64,000 bases of DNA from Clostridia bacterium. GTDB taxonomy: Bacteria > Bacillota_A > Clostridia > Oscillospirales > CAG-272. The notes under the pieces were generated by a model that saw only the letters and a program-made list of their open reading frames with translations, ran no database searches and was not told where the DNA came from. The translations under genes and the position numbers were made by a program. Location: contig JAFTUD010000006.1 of assembly GCA_017466455.1 (NCBI GenBank), positions 1 to 64,000 of the forward strand. The letters run 5' to 3'. Shown one piece after another: positions 19,351 through 28,117 of this stretch (its first letter is position 1; each line of letters opens with the position of its first letter).

Positions 19351-19432
19351 ATTGTTATCTCTTATATAGAGAAAATCATCATCTGTTACATCTTTTGGAA
19401 TTTTTAAATTCTTAAAATGTTTATTATATAAT

Positions 19433-19882
19433 TTAATCTCCAAGCTCGTTTCCGTGCCCGTCAGTGTTGATAGAGCCTGCAAGGATCATAATTCCTTCAA
19501 CAAGACCCCAAACCCACGAGGCAAACGCACCAAGACCAAATGTACAGCAACCGCCAAGAAGGGTGAGCAAAAGCTGAATTATCGCCTTTACGGTATATCC
19601 AAGATAGAAGTTATGTACTCCAAGCGAGCCGAGGAAAATTCCAAGCAGTCCGCCTGCAAGGCGTGATTTTTTCTCTCCATTTGAGCTTGGCTCAGCTGGC
19701 ATAGCATAATTTATCTTGTTATCATTGTTAATTTCTTCATCATTGTTGGAGGAGAACTCAACAGCAATATCGTCATCGTCAATTTTTTCATTTTCAACCG
19801 AGGGCTTGGAAACGGCCGTACCGCAATAGGGACAAAACTTACAGCTATCGTCAATTTTAGCTCCGCAATTTGCACAAAACAT
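19433..19882 (-). CDS. zinc-ribbon and TM2-domain membrane protein
   Basis: A 149-residue protein. Residues 3-21 are a zinc ribbon (CANCG and CPYCG). A polar acidic linker follows, then a TM2 domain (about 70-140) with GIFLGSLGVHNFYLGY and two hydrophobic hairpin segments. TM2 proteins are small inner-membrane proteins of poorly known role in bacteria, and the N-terminal ribbon should face the cytoplasm. AAGGAGAG precedes the ATG. The gene stands alone, facing tuf. Function unknown beyond membrane location. Confidence 0.85.
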   Translation of the reverse strand: MFCANCGAKIDDSCKFCPYCGTAVSKPSVENEKIDDDDIAVEFSSNNDEEINNDNKINYAMPAEPSSNGEKKSRLAGGLLGIFLGSLGVHNFYLGYTVKAIIQLLLTLLGGCCTFGLGAFASWVWGLVEGIMILAGSINTDGHGNELGD

Positions 19883-19946
19883 AGTAACTCTCCTTAGATA
19901 AATTCTTGTATATGACTATTTTATCATAAAAAGAAAATGTTGTCAA

Positions 19947-19976
19947 TAAAAAACGCCTACCTTTGACAGTAGGCGT
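19947..19976 (-). terminator. terminator of spoIVA
   Basis: On the minus strand ACGCCTAC, 8-nt loop, GTAGGCGT, then TTTTTT, ending just after the spoIVA stop codon. Confidence 0.85.
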
Positions 19977-19983
19977 ATAATTT

Positions 19984-21450
19984 TTATAAGAGAATACAAA
20001 TAAGACCGCTTGCCCCCTCGTTTATAGCCCTTGAAAGCGTGTCACAAAGGCGGGAGCGAGATTCGGGTGAAATATGCTCAAGCTTTGCGTGTAGCCCCTC
20101 GTTTACAAGCTCGTAAAGCGACTTGCCGAACATCTTGGAGTCCCATAGCCTCTTGGGGTCTTCCTCAAATTCCTCAAGCATGTGCTGAACAATCTCCTGC
20201 GATTGCTCCTGCGTGCCAACTATTGGGCTTATCTCCGCTTCAATTTGCGTGCGTATCATATGAATTGAAGGCGCACAGGCGCGTAGCTTAACTCCGTAAG
20301 CGCTTGAATGCTTAACAATTTCGGGCTCCTCAAGCACCAAATCATCGACACAGGGGTGGACAATTCCGTATCCCGTAGCATTTACCTCATCAATCGCCTG
20401 TGAGAACTTGTCAAGCTCTCGCTTAGCCTCGCTAAGGGCGCGAATAGTGAAGAATAGCTCCTCATCATCACTGATTTCATCATCACAAAGCTCGCTTATT
20501 ATTTTGTAATAAAGCTCATTCTGCAAGGAAATAGTAATGTCAACATTTCCCGTGCCAAGGTCGCAGTCATGCACAGGGGTCGCCGATATAAATTCATTTT
20601 TAGCAAGTAAATCAACACACGATGATGTGTCATCAATTTTTTGCATGTCGCTAAGTGAGTCCCTGATTGAGTCAATAATGCTTGATTTCAGCCAATGCTC
20701 ACTATCAAGACAGGAAAGATACTTAGGTAGGTGAAAGCGTATCTCATTTATCTCAAATTGACCGAGCAGAAGACGCATTATCCCCTCAAAATCCTCACTT
20801 GTAAGCTCGGTAGCATTGACAAGCGCAACAGGCGCTGAGTATTTTTCCTCAAGACTCATAGCAAGGCTGTGCGCATCCTCACTCTCGGGCTTTGCTGAAT
20901 TTAAAACAATCACAAAAGGCTTTGAAAGCTCCTTTAGCTCGTTAATAACACGCCTTTCCGCGCTTATGTAGTCATCTCGTGAAAACTCACCAAAGGACCC
21001 GTCACTCGTCACCACAAGCCCAATGGTGGAATGCTCGGTAATAACCTTCCTCGTTCCAAGCTCACCCGCCTTGTCAAATTCCATAGGCTCACTTGACCAA
21101 GGAGTGCTTACCATTCTTTTTTCACCGTTTTCAGACCCGTCAAGCGCACCGTCAATCATATACCCGACACAGTCAATAAGGCGCACTCTCATTCGTGCCT
21201 CGCCAAATTTTACGCCAACCGCCTCATCGGGAATAAACTTAGGCTCAGTAGTCATCACCGCCTTGCCGGAAGCGCCCTGAGGTGTTTCATCCATAGCCCT
21301 TTGACGCTCATAATCACTCTCAATGCTCGGTACAATCACCCCTTCCATAAATCGCTTTATAAGGGTTGACTTTCCGCATCTTACAGGTCCAACAACGCCA
21401 ATGTAAATTTCGCCATTTGTCCTTTTCGCAATATCCTCGTATATGTTCAT
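19984..21450 (-). CDS. spoIVA: stage IV sporulation protein A, spore coat morphogenetic ATPase
   Basis: 488 residues from the ATG at 21448-21450, which has a GGAGG ribosome binding site; the in-frame TTG upstream at 21462 overlaps it. The Walker A motif GPVRCGKST is at residues 21-29. The long ATPase core and the C-terminal SpoIVA-specific region follow at normal length. In Bacillus it polymerises on the forespore surface using ATP and is the base on which the coat assembles. The gene is monocistronic with its own terminator. A TATACAAT box at 21475-21482 (minus) resembles a SigE -10 element, as expected for the mother cell, but this is weak. It is the strongest evidence that the organism makes endospores. 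Confidence 0.95.
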   Translation of the reverse strand: MNIYEDIAKRTNGEIYIGVVGPVRCGKSTLIKRFMEGVIVPSIESDYERQRAMDETPQGASGKAVMTTEPKFIPDEAVGVKFGEARMRVRLIDCVGYMIDGALDGSENGEKRMVSTPWSSEPMEFDKAGELGTRKVITEHSTIGLVVTSDGSFGEFSRDDYISAERRVINELKELSKPFVIVLNSAKPESEDAHSLAMSLEEKYSAPVALVNATELTSEDFEGIMRLLLGQFEINEIRFHLPKYLSCLDSEHWLKSSIIDSIRDSLSDMQKIDDTSSCVDLLAKNEFISATPVHDCDLGTGNVDITISLQNELYYKIISELCDDEISDDEELFFTIRALSEAKRELDKFSQAIDEVNATGYGIVHPCVDDLVLEEPEIVKHSSAYGVKLRACAPSIHMIRTQIEAEISPIVGTQEQSQEIVQHMLEEFEEDPKRLWDSKMFGKSLYELVNEGLHAKLEHISPESRSRLCDTLSRAINEGASGLICILL

Positions 21451-21523
21451 AAAATCCTCCAACCTCTCGGTATAATTGTATATTAAATCATATTCGGCAT
21501 AGGCGGATTATATTACAAAAAAT

Positions 21524-21556
21524 AAAAAACGCCTCTTAAAACTAAGAAGGCGTCTT
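21524..21556 (-). terminator. terminator of the DUF4190-like gene
   Basis: On the minus strand an ACGCCTTCTTAG/AAGAGGCGT imperfect stem followed by TTTTTTA. Confidence 0.7.
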
Positions 21557-21575
21557 TATTTGCTTAAATTTTGAC

Positions 21576-21896
21576 TTAAAACTCCTCAAGCATGCTTGAC
21601 ATGTCAAATCCTGCCTCAGTCATAAGTGACTCAAAAATTTCCATAAATCCAGAGGAAAGAATAATTGCCGCAAAAATCATACCGAGAATAGAAATAACTA
21701 TTGAAATTATTCCACAAATAAGTCCCGCAGTCGCAAGTCCTGTCTTTTGCTTTGCAACCTTTCTTTCGAGAATGAAAAGAATAATTGAAGCAACTGCAAG
21801 ACCGATTCCGAGCCACTCATTGCAACAACAGCAAAGAAGTGAGAGAATACCACAAACTAAGCAGGCAATACCGAAAGATTTGTTTTGATTTTCCAT
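21576..21896 (-). CDS. DUF4190-like small membrane protein
   Basis: 106 residues from the ATG at 21894-21896, which has an AAGGAGC ribosome binding site; a longer upstream reading lacks one. It has three hydrophobic segments: residues 8-22 (with CCCC), 26-44, and 58-80. A short acidic tail FDMSSMLEEF ends it. The pattern ACLVCGILSL...ATAGLICGIISIVIS matches DUF4190-type proteins with paired glycine-rich helices. Function unknown; probably an integral membrane protein. It stands alone between spoIVA and the DUF2752 gene. Confidence 0.7.
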   Translation of the reverse strand: MENQNKSFGIACLVCGILSLLCCCCNEWLGIGLAVASIILFILERKVAKQKTGLATAGLICGIISIVISILGMIFAAIILSSGFMEIFESLMTEAGFDMSSMLEEF

Positions 21897-21975
21897 AATA
21901 AAGCTCCTTATATGTATTTTTAACAGTAATATTCTATCACTTAACGCATAAAAAAGCAATAGTTTTTGAAAATAT

Positions 21976-22004
21976 TTGATTTTTTCATAAATATATGCTA
22001 CAAT
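21976..22004 (+). promoter_or_regulatory. promoter of the DUF2752 gene
   Basis: TTGATT (21976-21981), 17 nt, TACAAT (21999-22004). Confidence 0.65.
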
Positions 22005-22056
22005 ATAAGGGTCATTATTTTGACGCTTAAAGCATTACTTAAAAAGGAGGGAGCAT

Positions 22057-22479
22057 ATGAATAGCACAAGGCGCACACTAATCATCGGTAATACGATTGT
22101 TTTTTTAGCAGTAATAGCCTTTCTTATCACATCAAAGCTTTCTATGGACGCAGGAATAAAATGTATTCTTGCCGAAAGGGCATTTCTTTATTGCCCGGGC
22201 TGTGGTGGCACAAGGTCACTTTATGCGCTCCTTCACCTTGATATACTGTCCGCTATGCGCTATAATATTGCCTTGCCCTTTGCCGTATTCGTTTATATCT
22301 ATTACAACATAAAGGCAATAATCTCCATAGCAAAGAAAAGAGATGACTTTTTTAAGCGCGAAAAATTCATTCTTGTTTATGTTTTTATAGGAGTTTTACT
22401 TCTGAACTTCCTTGTAAGAAATATTCTTTTGTGGGGCTTCGGAATTGATTTTATCGGCGATATTTTGCCCTTAAAATAG
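22057..22479 (+). CDS. DUF2752 membrane protein
   Basis: A 140-residue protein with an N-terminal membrane helix (about 9-26), the DUF2752 signature CPGCGGTRSLYALLHLD (residues about 48-64) and two further helices. The Cys-x-x-Cys-Gly-Gly-Thr-Arg motif could bind a metal or be redox-active, but the family has no assigned function. AAAGGAGGG precedes the ATG. It has its own promoter, and the next gene also has one. Confidence 0.8.
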   Translation: MNSTRRTLIIGNTIVFLAVIAFLITSKLSMDAGIKCILAERAFLYCPGCGGTRSLYALLHLDILSAMRYNIALPFAVFVYIYYNIKAIISIAKKRDDFFKREKFILVYVFIGVLLLNFLVRNILLWGFGIDFIGDILPLK

Positions 22480-22498
22480 GCTAATATATCTAAAACCC

Positions 22499-22527
22499 TT
22501 GACAATGTGTAAATAATATGCTAAAAT
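22499..22527 (+). promoter_or_regulatory. promoter of the CNNM/CorC gene
   Basis: TTGACA (22499-22504), 17 nt, TAAAAT (22522-22527). Confidence 0.75.
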
Positions 22528-22570
22528 CATATTTAATTATATAAATATTTTTTGGAGGTAAATTTACTCT

Positions 22571-23839
22571 ATGGACGCAGGCATATTGATCGTAATGATC
22601 GTGCTACTTGCCTTGTCAGCATTTTTTTCAGCAACAGAAACCGCATTTTCCACCTTTAATAGAATCAGGATGAAGAACATGGCGCAAAACGGAAATAAGC
22701 GCGCTAAATTAGTTCTCAAGCTTGATGAAAAGTACGACAAGCTTATCAATACCATATTGATAGGAAATAACATCGTAAACATCGCCCTCTCATCTATCGC
22801 AACAATCTTCTTTGTAGATTTGCTCAAAAATACGGATGAGAGCGTTAGTGCAACCATCTCAACCGCAGTTATCACAGTCGCAGTTCTTATTTTTGGTGAA
22901 ATTTCACCGAAGATTATTGCAAGAGGTCATGCGGACGGAGTTACACTCGGCTTTTCATACATAATAAATGCGATAGGATATGTACTATTGCCCCTTAGCT
23001 TCATATTTGGATGCTGGAGTAAGCTTCTTATGCTTATCGTTAAGCCCAAAAACGGAAGCGCCTATACCGAGGATGAGCTTATTACAATCGTTGATGAGGC
23101 GGAGGAGGATGGCTCTATTGAAACCGAGGAGGGTGACCTCATCAGGTCAGCCATTGAGTTTGCCGATGTCTCCGCAGGAGATATCCTTACCCCTCGTGTT
23201 GATATTTGCGCAATTCCAAAGGATGCAAGCATAGAGGAGATTGCAAGGGTGTTTATTGAAAACGCCTATTCGCGCCTGCCCGTGTACGATAAGGATATTG
23301 ACGACATCATAGGCATATTACACGAAAAGGATTTCTTTGTCGCATACCATAATAACAATAAAACAGTAACAAAGCATCTTCAAAAGCCTGTTAATGTGTC
23401 CGAGCATATTAAAATTGCCGACCTTATGCAGGTTCTTAAGTCAAAGAAATGCCATATGGCAATCGTAGTTGATGAATATGGCGGAACTATGGGAATTGTC
23501 ACAATGGAGGACATCATTGAGGAGCTTATTGGAGATGTCTTTGATGAGCACGATGAGGTAACCGATGACTATAAGGAGCTTGAGGACGGAAGGGTAATTG
23601 TTAAATGCTCAGCTGACCTTGATGATTTCCTTGAAAGATTTGAAATCTCTGTTGACGACGATGAGGATATGCCTCAAACAGTAAACGGCTTCGTTATGAA
23701 GGAGCTTGAAACCTTCCCTAAGGTTGGAGAGGCATTTGATTTCCAAGGACTTCATGTGGAAATAAAGAAGATCGGTCCAAAGCGTATTGAGGAAATTATC
23801 GTTTCCAAGAACGAGGTCGACAGTGAAGAAGAGGAATAA
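22571..23839 (+). CDS. CNNM/CBS/CorC-HlyC domain membrane protein (hemolysin-like)
   Basis: A 422-residue protein. Residues 1-170 form a CNNM transmembrane domain (starting with [20 protein letters not shown]). Two CBS domains follow at about 205-325 ([37 protein letters not shown]) and a CorC_HlyC domain ends it (about 340-420). The family is linked to magnesium or cobalt export, with CBS domains sensing ATP-Mg; the old name hemolysin is not a proven activity. It has its own promoter and a terminator separating it from the HAD gene. Confidence 0.9.
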   Translation: MDAGILIVMIVLLALSAFFSATETAFSTFNRIRMKNMAQNGNKRAKLVLKLDEKYDKLINTILIGNNIVNIALSSIATIFFVDLLKNTDESVSATISTAVITVAVLIFGEISPKIIARGHADGVTLGFSYIINAIGYVLLPLSFIFGCWSKLLMLIVKPKNGSAYTEDELITIVDEAEEDGSIETEEGDLIRSAIEFADVSAGDILTPRVDICAIPKDASIEEIARVFIENAYSRLPVYDKDIDDIIGILHEKDFFVAYHNNNKTVTKHLQKPVNVSEHIKIADLMQVLKSKKCHMAIVVDEYGGTMGIVTMEDIIEELIGDVFDEHDEVTDDYKELEDGRVIVKCSADLDDFLERFEISVDDDEDMPQTVNGFVMKELETFPKVGEAFDFQGLHVEIKKIGPKRIEEIIVSKNEVDSEEEE

Positions 23840-23841
23840 TT

Positions 23842-23867
23842 AAAAATTCGGCGCAAGCCGAATTTTT
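23842..23867 (+). terminator. intrinsic terminator
   Basis: AAAATTCGGC, loop GCAA, GCCGAATTTTT. It lies between the CorC-like gene and the HAD gene, so the latter may depend on read-through. Confidence 0.75.
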
Positions 23868-23881
23868 AGTAGGAGAATAAT

Positions 23882-24460
23882 ATGAATGTATTTGATTTTG
23901 ACGGAACAATATATCACGGTGATAGCTCAAAGGATTTCTTTTTCTATTGCCTGAAGCATTATCCGAAAACAAGAGGAAAAATTTTCCCCGTAATGGGCTA
24001 TGGCTTGCTGTTCGGTCTTAAAATAGTAAAGAAAAAGACCTTCAAGCAAAAGCTCTTTAGCATAGTTACAAAAATTCCCGATGTTGATAAGGCGGTTAGC
24101 GATTTTTGGTTAGAGCATAAGAAGAATATCAAAAAATGGTATATGGAAATGAAGCAGGAAACAGATGTTATCATTTCCGCCTCACCCGAATTTTTGCTTG
24201 AACCAATATGCGCCGAGCTTGGTGTTGAGTGCCTTATGGCAACAAGAGTAGATAAAGCGACAGGACTCTTTGATGGCGAAAACTGCCACGGAAAGGAGAA
24301 GGTCACTCGCTTCTATTCCCGCTATCCCAATGCCGAGATTGATGAATTTTATTCCGATATGTACTGTGATACCCCCCTTGCCCTTATCGCTAAAAGGGCG
24401 GTTATCGTAAAGGGCGAAAGGCTCTCTAAATGGAAATTTAAGAAAAAGGATATAAAATAA
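23882..24460 (+). CDS. HAD-family phosphatase (HAD-IB-like)
   Basis: A 192-residue soluble hydrolase. Motif I is DFDGT (Asp5 nucleophile and Asp7), motif II ISAS (about 99), motif III Lys in HGKEK and motif IV the acidic pair around SDMYCDTPL. Such enzymes remove phosphate from small molecules through an aspartyl-phosphate. The layout with a long helical cap between motifs I and II resembles HAD-IB enzymes such as phosphoserine phosphatase, but the substrate cannot be named. AGGAGAAT precedes the ATG. Confidence 0.85.
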   Translation: MNVFDFDGTIYHGDSSKDFFFYCLKHYPKTRGKIFPVMGYGLLFGLKIVKKKTFKQKLFSIVTKIPDVDKAVSDFWLEHKKNIKKWYMEMKQETDVIISASPEFLLEPICAELGVECLMATRVDKATGLFDGENCHGKEKVTRFYSRYPNAEIDEFYSDMYCDTPLALIAKRAVIVKGERLSKWKFKKKDIK

Positions 24461-24551
24461 TCTCCGTCCCCCATTTTTGGGGGATGTGTTCTTTTAAAGC
24501 GCCTTAATATGAACAAAAACCGAATTTTAAGTGATATATTTGTAAAGAGTA

Positions 24552-24580
24552 TTTACAAAAAAGCTAAAATATTGTAAAAT
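24552..24580 (+). promoter_or_regulatory. promoter of lipoprotein gene
   Basis: TTTACA (24552-24557), 17 nt, TAAAAT (24575-24580), 29 nt before the ATG with AAAGGAGG in between. Confidence 0.65.
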
Positions 24581-24609
24581 ATAAGTAGTAAAAGAAAGGA
24601 GGCGTCCTA

Positions 24610-25770
24610 ATGAAAAGAATACTGTCCCTATTCCTTTTGCTTGCTTTTTGCCTGTGCGCATTTTCATCATGTAACGATGATGAGGGTCAAGGCTCATCAA
24701 GCGAAAGTGAGAAGGAAAGCCAATCGCCCGAGCAGGTTGTATATCCGTATATTGATAACGATGGCTTCCCCGTGTTTAGAGATAGCACCGAAATATACAA
24801 GCATATAAATGTTCAAGCAAGGGAGGAGCTTCAATATAACCCCCTTGATACAATAGCCATAGATAGCTACGATACCCTTCGTACCTTTATGCGTCAAAAT
24901 CTTAATCAGTCAAGCATAAGTGGAATTGATGAAGCCTTCTTTAACGAAAGCTTTTTATTAGCAGTATACCGTGATAATAACCGTAAAATGAAGGAATATC
25001 ATTGCTATAGCACGCTTACCCCCCATAAAACCCTGAACTATCATTATACCCTGAGGCTTGAGTATGTGTCATACTCCGATAAGGGCTATACAATGGAAAT
25101 CGCCCCAAATACCTTCGATCTTGTAATAATCCCCAAAAGCCATAGCTCAACACAAAATAATATAAATAAGCTTGTCGTTGATATAAGGGAATATAAGCAT
25201 ACATATGACCTTGATGTGGTTATGTCAAGCTCGGATATCAGCGATTATGACACAACCATAAATGCGCCCACAATCAAGAGTGATGGAATATTTCCTGAGC
25301 TTACCTCAATAAAAACCGCATATAAGACCTATAATATAGCAACAAATGTTGAGCATACTAATGAGGACTATAACGCCTTCCAAAGCGATATAAATTCAAA
25401 CCGTGTAATAACCGATTATGATAGCTTTGTCAGCATGCTTAATAAATATACGGGAAAGAGTGAGCTTGACGGTATAACGAGCCAAACTCTTGATGACCAT
25501 ATCATAGTGGTCGCATCACTAATGTCACACTACCGTCATAATGAGCTGTATGGAGATATAAAAAAGGCAAACGGATATTATATACTTGACTTTGAGTATA
25601 TGATATATAGCGGCAGAGGATATACAACCGATATAAAGCCCATCACAATAGATTTTGTCCTAATCCCCAAAAATGATCTTTCCGAGGGAGATGAAAATAT
25701 TACAATTCATTTCAGAAAAATCTCTCATTTGTACGGATGCGAGCTTGAATATAATTTCCCCGAATTTTAA
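24610..25770 (+). CDS. lipoprotein with an internal duplication
   Basis: A 386-residue exported protein. The signal peptide ends in the lipobox AFSSC (Cys about residue 21), followed by a Ser/Glu-rich linker. Two related halves follow: residues about 85-200 (DTLRTFMRQN...YSDKGYTMEIAPNTFDLVIIPK) and 265-386 (DSFVSMLNKY...YSGRGYTTDIKPITIDFVLIPK). The repeated core Y-S-x-(K/R)-G-Y-T-x-(E/D)-I-x-P-x-T-x-D-x-V-I-I-P-K is clear. No known family is recognised. It is a single gene with a promoter and a shared terminator, probably anchored on the outer face of the membrane. Confidence 0.75.
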   Translation: MKRILSLFLLLAFCLCAFSSCNDDEGQGSSSESEKESQSPEQVVYPYIDNDGFPVFRDSTEIYKHINVQAREELQYNPLDTIAIDSYDTLRTFMRQNLNQSSISGIDEAFFNESFLLAVYRDNNRKMKEYHCYSTLTPHKTLNYHYTLRLEYVSYSDKGYTMEIAPNTFDLVIIPKSHSSTQNNINKLVVDIREYKHTYDLDVVMSSSDISDYDTTINAPTIKSDGIFPELTSIKTAYKTYNIATNVEHTNEDYNAFQSDINSNRVITDYDSFVSMLNKYTGKSELDGITSQTLDDHIIVVASLMSHYRHNELYGDIKKANGYYILDFEYMIYSGRGYTTDIKPITIDFVLIPKNDLSEGDENITIHFRKISHLYGCELEYNFPEF

Positions 25771-25798
25771 AAGGAAAGATTAAGCCTACTCATAAATT

Positions 25799-25828
25799 AA
25801 AAAGGTTGTCGCAAAAGCGACAACCTTT
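25799..25828. terminator. bidirectional terminator between converging genes
   Basis: AAAAGGTTGTCGC, loop AAAA, GCGACAACCTTTT. A- and T-runs on both sides. Confidence 0.85.
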
Positions 25829-26349
25829 TATCTTATTCTTTTTTCTTCAAGCCTGTGTATAATCTTATATAGCGGAATTACAAGCAAGCATAAAACAATA
25901 TTCCCGCACATGTGAACGGCGTCAAAGGGAAGCCCCGCGATAACCCACGGTAGCATCTTGCTAAAGTCACCGCCAAAGAACGCGAAGATCTGAAACGGAG
26001 CGTAAAGCAAGCCATATGCCAAGCCGTGAATAGCCCCAAATACTACGCATAAAATCCCCTTAATCCTAAGCGACGCATTTTTTGGAATTGCCATAAATAA
26101 AGCCCAAGCAACCGCCCATATGTATAAGTAAGGATACCACCAAAGCTGAAAGCCCGAATATGCCCCCTGCAAAAGCACAAAGACATAAAGAGGGATTAGC
26201 GCCCTTGCCCGATATTCAAGCGTAAGCACCGCAATAAACAAGGTTATTGCATGAAAGTTTGGCAAAAATTCCATTATTTGCTTTGAAATAAAAATCAATG
26301 CGCCAAACATCGAAAATATCGCAAGGTCTACAAGCTTAGATTTTTTCAT
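25828..26349 (-). CDS. ECF transporter S-component-like membrane protein
   Basis: A 173-residue protein with five to six hydrophobic segments and a short cytoplasmic start MKKSKLVDLAIFSMFGALIF, typical of substrate-binding S components of energy-coupling factor transporters. The C-terminal part has GLPFDAVHMCGNIVLCLLVI, similar to the last helices of such proteins. An ECF energizing module (A1-A2-T) is encoded at 46394-49014 and could be shared. Substrate unknown. Its ATG overlaps the cyclophilin stop by 4 nt, so the two are co-translated. Confidence 0.65.
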   Translation of the reverse strand: MKKSKLVDLAIFSMFGALIFISKQIMEFLPNFHAITLFIAVLTLEYRARALIPLYVFVLLQGAYSGFQLWWYPYLYIWAVAWALFMAIPKNASLRIKGILCVVFGAIHGLAYGLLYAPFQIFAFFGGDFSKMLPWVIAGLPFDAVHMCGNIVLCLLVIPLYKIIHRLEEKRIR

Positions 26350-26822
26350 TCCTCAATAAGTGAAACCTTTTTCATTCTCATATCAATAATAGGTCTGTCA
26401 GCAGGCCCTGTCTTAACAGATGCAATCTCATCAACAACATCCATACCCGAAACAACCTTACCAAACGCCGCATATTGACCGTCAAGGAACTTGCCGTCAG
26501 CGTGCATAATGAAAAACTGAGAGGAAGCGGAGTTGGGCATCTGGCTTCTTGCCATAGAAATAACACCGCGTACATGTGAAATGTCGTTGTTAACTCCGTT
26601 CATTCTGAATTCGCCCTTTATCTTTGTATCAGATCCGCCAAAGCCCGTGCCGAGAGGGTCACCGCCCTGAATCATAAAGCCCGATATAACCCTGTGGAAA
26701 ATAAGTCCATCGTAAAAGCCCTCGCTAACAAGCTTCTTAAAGTTAGCAACAGTAATAGGAGCCTTGTCCTCATAAAGCTCAATATCAATGATACCGCCGT
26801 TTTCCATTTCAATTCTTACCAT
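26346..26822 (-). CDS. cyclophilin-type peptidyl-prolyl cis-trans isomerase
   Basis: 158 residues from the ATG at 26820-26822 with a GAGGT ribosome binding site; an upstream reading is not supported. The catalytic core is visible in GLIFHRVISGFMIQGGDP (active Arg in FHR) and SSQFFIMHAD. There is no signal peptide, so it is a cytoplasmic folding helper catalysing proline isomerisation. It is the first gene of a two-gene unit with the ECF-S-like gene, under a consensus promoter. Confidence 0.93.
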   Translation of the reverse strand: MVRIEMENGGIIDIELYEDKAPITVANFKKLVSEGFYDGLIFHRVISGFMIQGGDPLGTGFGGSDTKIKGEFRMNGVNNDISHVRGVISMARSQMPNSASSQFFIMHADGKFLDGQYAAFGKVVSGMDVVDEIASVKTGPADRPIIDMRMKKVSLIEE

Positions 26823-26857
26823 AATAAAATACCTCACTAAAAATAATTTACAAGTAT

Positions 26858-26886
26858 ATTGTACCAAAATAAAGCGTCAATGTCAA
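26858..26886 (-). promoter_or_regulatory. promoter of the cyclophilin operon
   Basis: Minus strand TTGACA (26881-26886), 17 nt, TACAAT (26858-26863). Confidence 0.8.
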
Positions 26887-26976
26887 ATGATTTGTTTAAT
26901 AAAAGTCAAAAAAGTTAAATATATTTTTAAAACATAGCAATAATTTTGCTCAAAGCCAAAAATCCGAGGTGAAAAT

Positions 26977-28068
26977 ATGGAAAAATACAAAAAAACCGCA
27001 TATATCGGCATAAATATTCTAATCTATCTTTTTCTTGCGTACCTGCTTTTAAAATACGCCCTGCCGATCCTTTTTCCCTTTATTTTGTCCCTCTCGGTGG
27101 TTCTGATATGCAGACCGTTAGTAAACAAAATTTCAAGGCACACAAGAGTCCCTAAGGGGATAATCAGCCTTTTCGTAATCGGTATAGCCCTGACGCTTAC
27201 GGTATATCTTACAATAATAGCCCTCAGCGCCCTGCTTGAACAAATAGGAGCTATGATATCCGTAGCCATAAACCACCTGAATAGCGAAAATAATTATATA
27301 AGTGTCGCCCTTGCCTTTATAGACTCCCTTGTGAATAAATTCCCATTCATAAAAAATAACCTTCCCGAAAGCACCTCGGTTTATACAATAGCCCTTGATA
27401 TGGCAAGGGACGCACTGTCAAGCCTTAGTAGCTCCCTTACCGTAGCAGTCGGCAGAGTAGTGGCAATGACCCCCGAAATTATAATTACCGTAATAGTCGT
27501 TGTCCTGTCCCTCTTTTATTTTTCCAAGGACTATAATAAAATCGCAGGGGCAATAAGCGCCCATCTTCCAAGCGGTATAAAGGAAAGGCTCCCCAAAATA
27601 AAGAATACAGTCCTGTTCGTTTTGACAAGCTACCTTCGCTCATACGCCATATTGCTTCTTTTGACCTTCTCGCAGGTCTTTTTTGGACTTCTTATCTTAG
27701 GGGCAAAAAACGCCTTTGCAATGGCTCTGATTTGCGCCCTCGTTGATATGCTCCCCGTTCTTGGAGTAGGCACTGTGCTTGTGCCATGGTCGGTAATCTC
27801 CTTTGTTGCAGGAGATACAAGGCTCGCAGTAGGGCTTTTGGTGCTTTTCGTAATAGTCTATATAGTAAGACAGGTAATAGAGCCTAAAATCGTAAGTGCC
27901 CATTTGAATATCCACCCACTCATCGCTATCATTTCAGTCTATGCAGGACTAAAAATAGCAGGAATAGGCGGTATGATTGTAGCCCCTCTTGTAACATTTG
28001 TGATAAAAACACTCATAGATGGCTTAAAAAATGATAAGGAAAAGCAAAAAGATATTGAAAAAGAGTGA
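26977..28068 (+). CDS. AI-2E-family membrane protein, YtvI-like sporulation protein
   Basis: A 363-residue polytopic protein with about eight membrane helices. It has the AI-2E/PerM family signature in its second half: DMLPVLGVGTVLVPWSVISF and IVRQVIEPKIVSAHLNIHPL. Length and sequence style match the sporulation membrane protein YtvI, although other AI-2E paralogues look alike. Substrate or exact role is not established for YtvI. It follows a GAGGTG ribosome binding site, and the trpS promoter lies in its last codons. Confidence 0.75.
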   Translation: MEKYKKTAYIGINILIYLFLAYLLLKYALPILFPFILSLSVVLICRPLVNKISRHTRVPKGIISLFVIGIALTLTVYLTIIALSALLEQIGAMISVAINHLNSENNYISVALAFIDSLVNKFPFIKNNLPESTSVYTIALDMARDALSSLSSSLTVAVGRVVAMTPEIIITVIVVVLSLFYFSKDYNKIAGAISAHLPSGIKERLPKIKNTVLFVLTSYLRSYAILLLLTFSQVFFGLLILGAKNAFAMALICALVDMLPVLGVGTVLVPWSVISFVAGDTRLAVGLLVLFVIVYIVRQVIEPKIVSAHLNIHPLIAIISVYAGLKIAGIGGMIVAPLVTFVIKTLIDGLKNDKEKQKDIEKE

Positions 28069-28083
28069 AAACTGTGTTAATAT
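28055..28083 (+). promoter_or_regulatory. promoter of trpS
   Basis: TTGAAA (28055-28060), 17 nt, TAATAT (28078-28083). It overlaps the end of the upstream gene. The short leader has no room for a T-box. Confidence 0.55.
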
Positions 28084-28117
28084 ATATGTGACATTTTAGA
28101 ACACAGGAGAAAAATTT

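Noticed and set aside
24463..24495. CCCCCA-TTTT-TGGGGG hairpin after the HAD gene as a terminator
   Set aside because: The stem is strong but no U-run follows directly, so it was not called a terminator.
28069..28117. T-box leader before trpS (also considered for proS at 55811-55827)
   Set aside because: The gaps are far too short and lack the T-box sequence and antiterminator.
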